DNA of 64,000 nucleotides, from positions 160,503 to 224,502 of the forward strand of contig NZ_AULQ01000007.1 of NCBI RefSeq assembly GCF_000422365.1, written 5' to 3'. The stretch is from Mesoflavibacter zeaxanthinifaciens DSM 18436 (GTDB lineage: Bacteria > Bacteroidota > Bacteroidia > Flavobacteriales > Flavobacteriaceae). The position numbers were made by a program, and so were the translations under genes. Each line of letters opens with the position of its first letter. Position 1 is the stretch's first letter. Shown piece by piece: positions 62,439-64,000 of the stretch. The notes under the pieces were generated by a model. That model worked only from the letters and a program-made list of their open reading frames with translations, had not been told where the DNA came from and did not search any database.

Positions 62439-64000
62439 ATGAAACATATTTATTTTTTATTAGCATTAATAGTTCTTTCTAGTAATACGCTTTTAGCTAC
62501 AAGTTGTCCAGACCCAATAATTAATACAATTAACCCTAGTTCTGGTCCTGCAAACACATTAATTACTATAAATGGCAGCAATTTTTCTACAACATCTCAA
62601 ATAACTATTGATGGTATTTCTGCGACTTATAACATCATTGACAATACTCATATAGAAGTTTTTATTCCTACAGGAACTAATGGTTTATCAGATTTAATAA
62701 TAAATACTTCTGGAGGCTGTTCTACAACAGCAGCAACGCAAATAAATGTATTAGATTCTTCTTGTAATACAAGCGAGATTTATATTTCAGAAATATATGA
62801 CTCAGAACCTGGAAGTTATGGAGTTATAGAACTTTACAACCCTTCCAACACCACTGTAACTTTAGATGACATTTATGATATAGAACGCTACGGAGATATT
62901 GGTAACGCTACACCTTCTATAACTGTTCCTTTAGTTAACACCATTGGGCCACAACAAACTTATATCTTGCAAATGGGTAGTAATGGAAATACCTGTTCTG
63001 TTTCTGCAGACGAAAGTGTTGGTTCTGGTTTTAACGATAATGATGAATTTAAATTACTTAAAAACGGTGTTGTTATCGATGCTGTTGAAGCTTTAAACGA
63101 AAGAGGCTATAGTTTTATAAGAAACCCTAATGCTATTGCTCCTATTAGTATTTTTAACGCTTCAGACTGGTCTATCTCAGGGACAGAAAATTGTAGTGAT
63201 TTAGATAGCCACACAACTAATTTTAATAATAGCAACCCAACGATAACTCATCCAAACTCTCAAACAATTTGCGATAATTCAAATATAAGTTTCACAACAA
63301 ATGTAGATACAGGTTCATATACTTACCAATGGTTTTCTTTAAATTCTGTTGGTGTTTGGGTTCCATTAAATAACGACTCTACTTTTTCTGGAGTTAATAC
63401 CAATACTTTATCAATTACAAATGCAACAGTTTCTTTAGACAACAGTCAATATTACTGTCAAATGGTTTCTGCAGATTGCAATTTATACAGTAATACCGCC
63501 CAACTTTATATCTTAAATCCACAAGTTGATACTCTTTCAGATCAAACCGTTTGTCAAGATTATACATTACCTACTTTAACCAACGGTAATTATTTTTCTG
63601 GTGCTAATGGTAGCGGAACGATGTTAAACGCTGGCGATGTCATTTCTACATCGCAAACCATCTATATTTATAATGAAATTGGTACTGCACCAAATACTTG
63701 TAGTAACGAGTCTAGCTTTACGGTAACAATATCCGGTAATCCGCCAGTTGATACAATCTCAGATCAAACCGTTTGCCAAGATTATACCTTACCTACTTTA
63801 ACTAACGGTAATTATTTTTCTGGTGCTAACGGTAGCGGAACGATGCTAAACGCTGGCGATGTCATTTCTACATCACAAACTATCTATATTTATAATCAAA
63901 TTGGTACTGCGCCAAATACTTGTAGCAACGAGTCTAGCTTTACTGTAACAGTTTCTGGTAATCCGCCAGTAGATACGATTGCTGACCAAACCGTTTGTCA
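62439..64000 (+). CDS. Secreted multidomain repeat protein, 3' end cut by window edge
   Basis: I translated from the ATG at 62439; the frame stays open to the window edge (520 codons plus 2 bases). A signal peptide (about 1-22) is followed by an IPT/TIG-like beta domain (INTINPSSGPANTLITING...). A lamin-tail-like domain follows (YISEIYDSEPGSYGVIELYN...LLKNGVVIDAVE, about 115-235). An Ig-like segment (YTYQWFSL...YYCQMVSADC) leads into tandem 74-residue repeats opening DQTVCQDYTLPTLTNG. The visible end lacks a sorting domain, so type IX secretion is expected from context but not seen. It is 66 bases after the previous gene. Confidence 0.78.
   Translation, partial: MKHIYFLLALIVLSSNTLLATSCPDPIINTINPSSGPANTLITINGSNFSTTSQITIDGISATYNIIDNTHIEVFIPTGTNGLSDLIINTSGGCSTTAATQINVLDSSCNTSEIYISEIYDSEPGSYGVIELYNPSNTTVTLDDIYDIERYGDIGNATPSITVPLVNTIGPQQTYILQMGSNGNTCSVSADESVGSGFNDNDEFKLLKNGVVIDAVEALNERGYSFIRNPNAIAPISIFNASDWSISGTENCSDLDSHTTNFNNSNPTITHPNSQTICDNSNISFTTNVDTGSYTYQWFSLNSVGVWVPLNNDSTFSGVNTNTLSITNATVSLDNSQYYCQMVSADCNLYSNTAQLYILNPQVDTLSDQTVCQDYTLPTLTNGNYFSGANGSGTMLNAGDVISTSQTIYIYNEIGTAPNTCSNESSFTVTISGNPPVDTISDQTVCQDYTLPTLTNGNYFSGANGSGTMLNAGDVISTSQTIYIYNQIGTAPNTCSNESSFTVTVSGNPPVDTIADQTVC
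63528..64000 (+). repeat. 222-bp in-frame tandem repeats
   Basis: Unit 1 is 63528-63749, unit 2 is 63750-63971 and a third begins at 63972 and runs off the window. The unit is 74 codons. By hand count units 1 and 2 differ at about 18 of 222 positions, mostly third codon positions. Confidence 0.88.

Noticed and set aside
63528..64000. CRISPR array
   Set aside because: The repeats are 222 bp, directly adjacent with no spacers, in frame and coding, so they are protein repeats.
1..64000. tRNA or rRNA genes
   Set aside because: I looked through the intergenic spaces by eye and saw no cloverleaf or rRNA-like sequence. A covariance-model scan could still find one I missed.

Overview
The window is AT-rich, gene-dense bacterial chromosome, almost certainly from a marine member of the Flavobacteriaceae (Bacteroidota). 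Evidence seen directly: repeated TAnnTTTG promoter boxes just upstream of genes, few Shine-Dalgarno sequences, four consecutive proteins with type IX secretion type-B (CHU_C / gliding motility-associated) C-termini, DUF5606 and DUF349 proteins, carboxypeptidase-like regulatory domain proteins and a COX15-type heme A synthase. I found no rRNA, tRNA, CRISPR array, prophage or insertion sequence. Nearly everything looks like core chromosome apart from the surface-protein cluster and the glycosyltransferase region.

Layout. 1-12.1 kb: fabH (cut by the left edge), an S9 peptidase, htpG, a PadR regulator operon with two small membrane proteins behind a perfect palindrome, an MFS transporter, two envelope proteins (carboxypeptidase-like regulatory; transglutaminase-like), a DEAD-box helicase and another CarboxypepD_reg-like protein. 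12.2-19.4 kb: (p)ppGpp synthetase/hydrolase, a Fur-family regulator, purA, a large OstA/LptA-like protein and a class III aminotransferase. 19.6-25.8 kb: a TPR protein, two tandem DUF368 (PopT-type) proteins, aroE and a DUF349 protein. 25.8-26.2 kb is the only long gene-free stretch and carries two hairpins. 26.2-28.6 kb (minus): ruvX-def-DUF5606, then mazG. dapD follows, behind a compact candidate structured RNA.

29.6-43.3 kb is a mosaic-orientation surface-glycan region: a Kdo/WaaP-type kinase-like gene that has only an ATT start, GT9, GT2, GT4 and GT32 glycosyltransferases, a methyltransferase, a polysaccharide deacetylase and a pyruvyl transferase. No flippase, polymerase or nucleotide-sugar genes are seen, so I infer lipooligosaccharide core synthesis or decoration rather than an O-antigen or capsule cluster. 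43.3-49.8 kb: tsaC, cca, ctaA, a pRiA4b ORF-3-like protein, a conserved hypothetical and an ABC exporter pair.

49.8-64 kb is a head-to-tail block of five secreted proteins. The first four end in type-B sorting domains and share a roughly 94-residue module with a CDxDxDG-like start (about 4, 1, 11 and 2 copies). The fifth runs off the right edge and contains 222-bp near-identical tandem repeats. This block is the most likely strain-variable, adhesin-type part of the window. The other points most worth a second look are the dapD leader RNA, the ATT-start kinase gene, the PadR/small membrane protein operon and the in-phase duplication at the 3' end of mazG.
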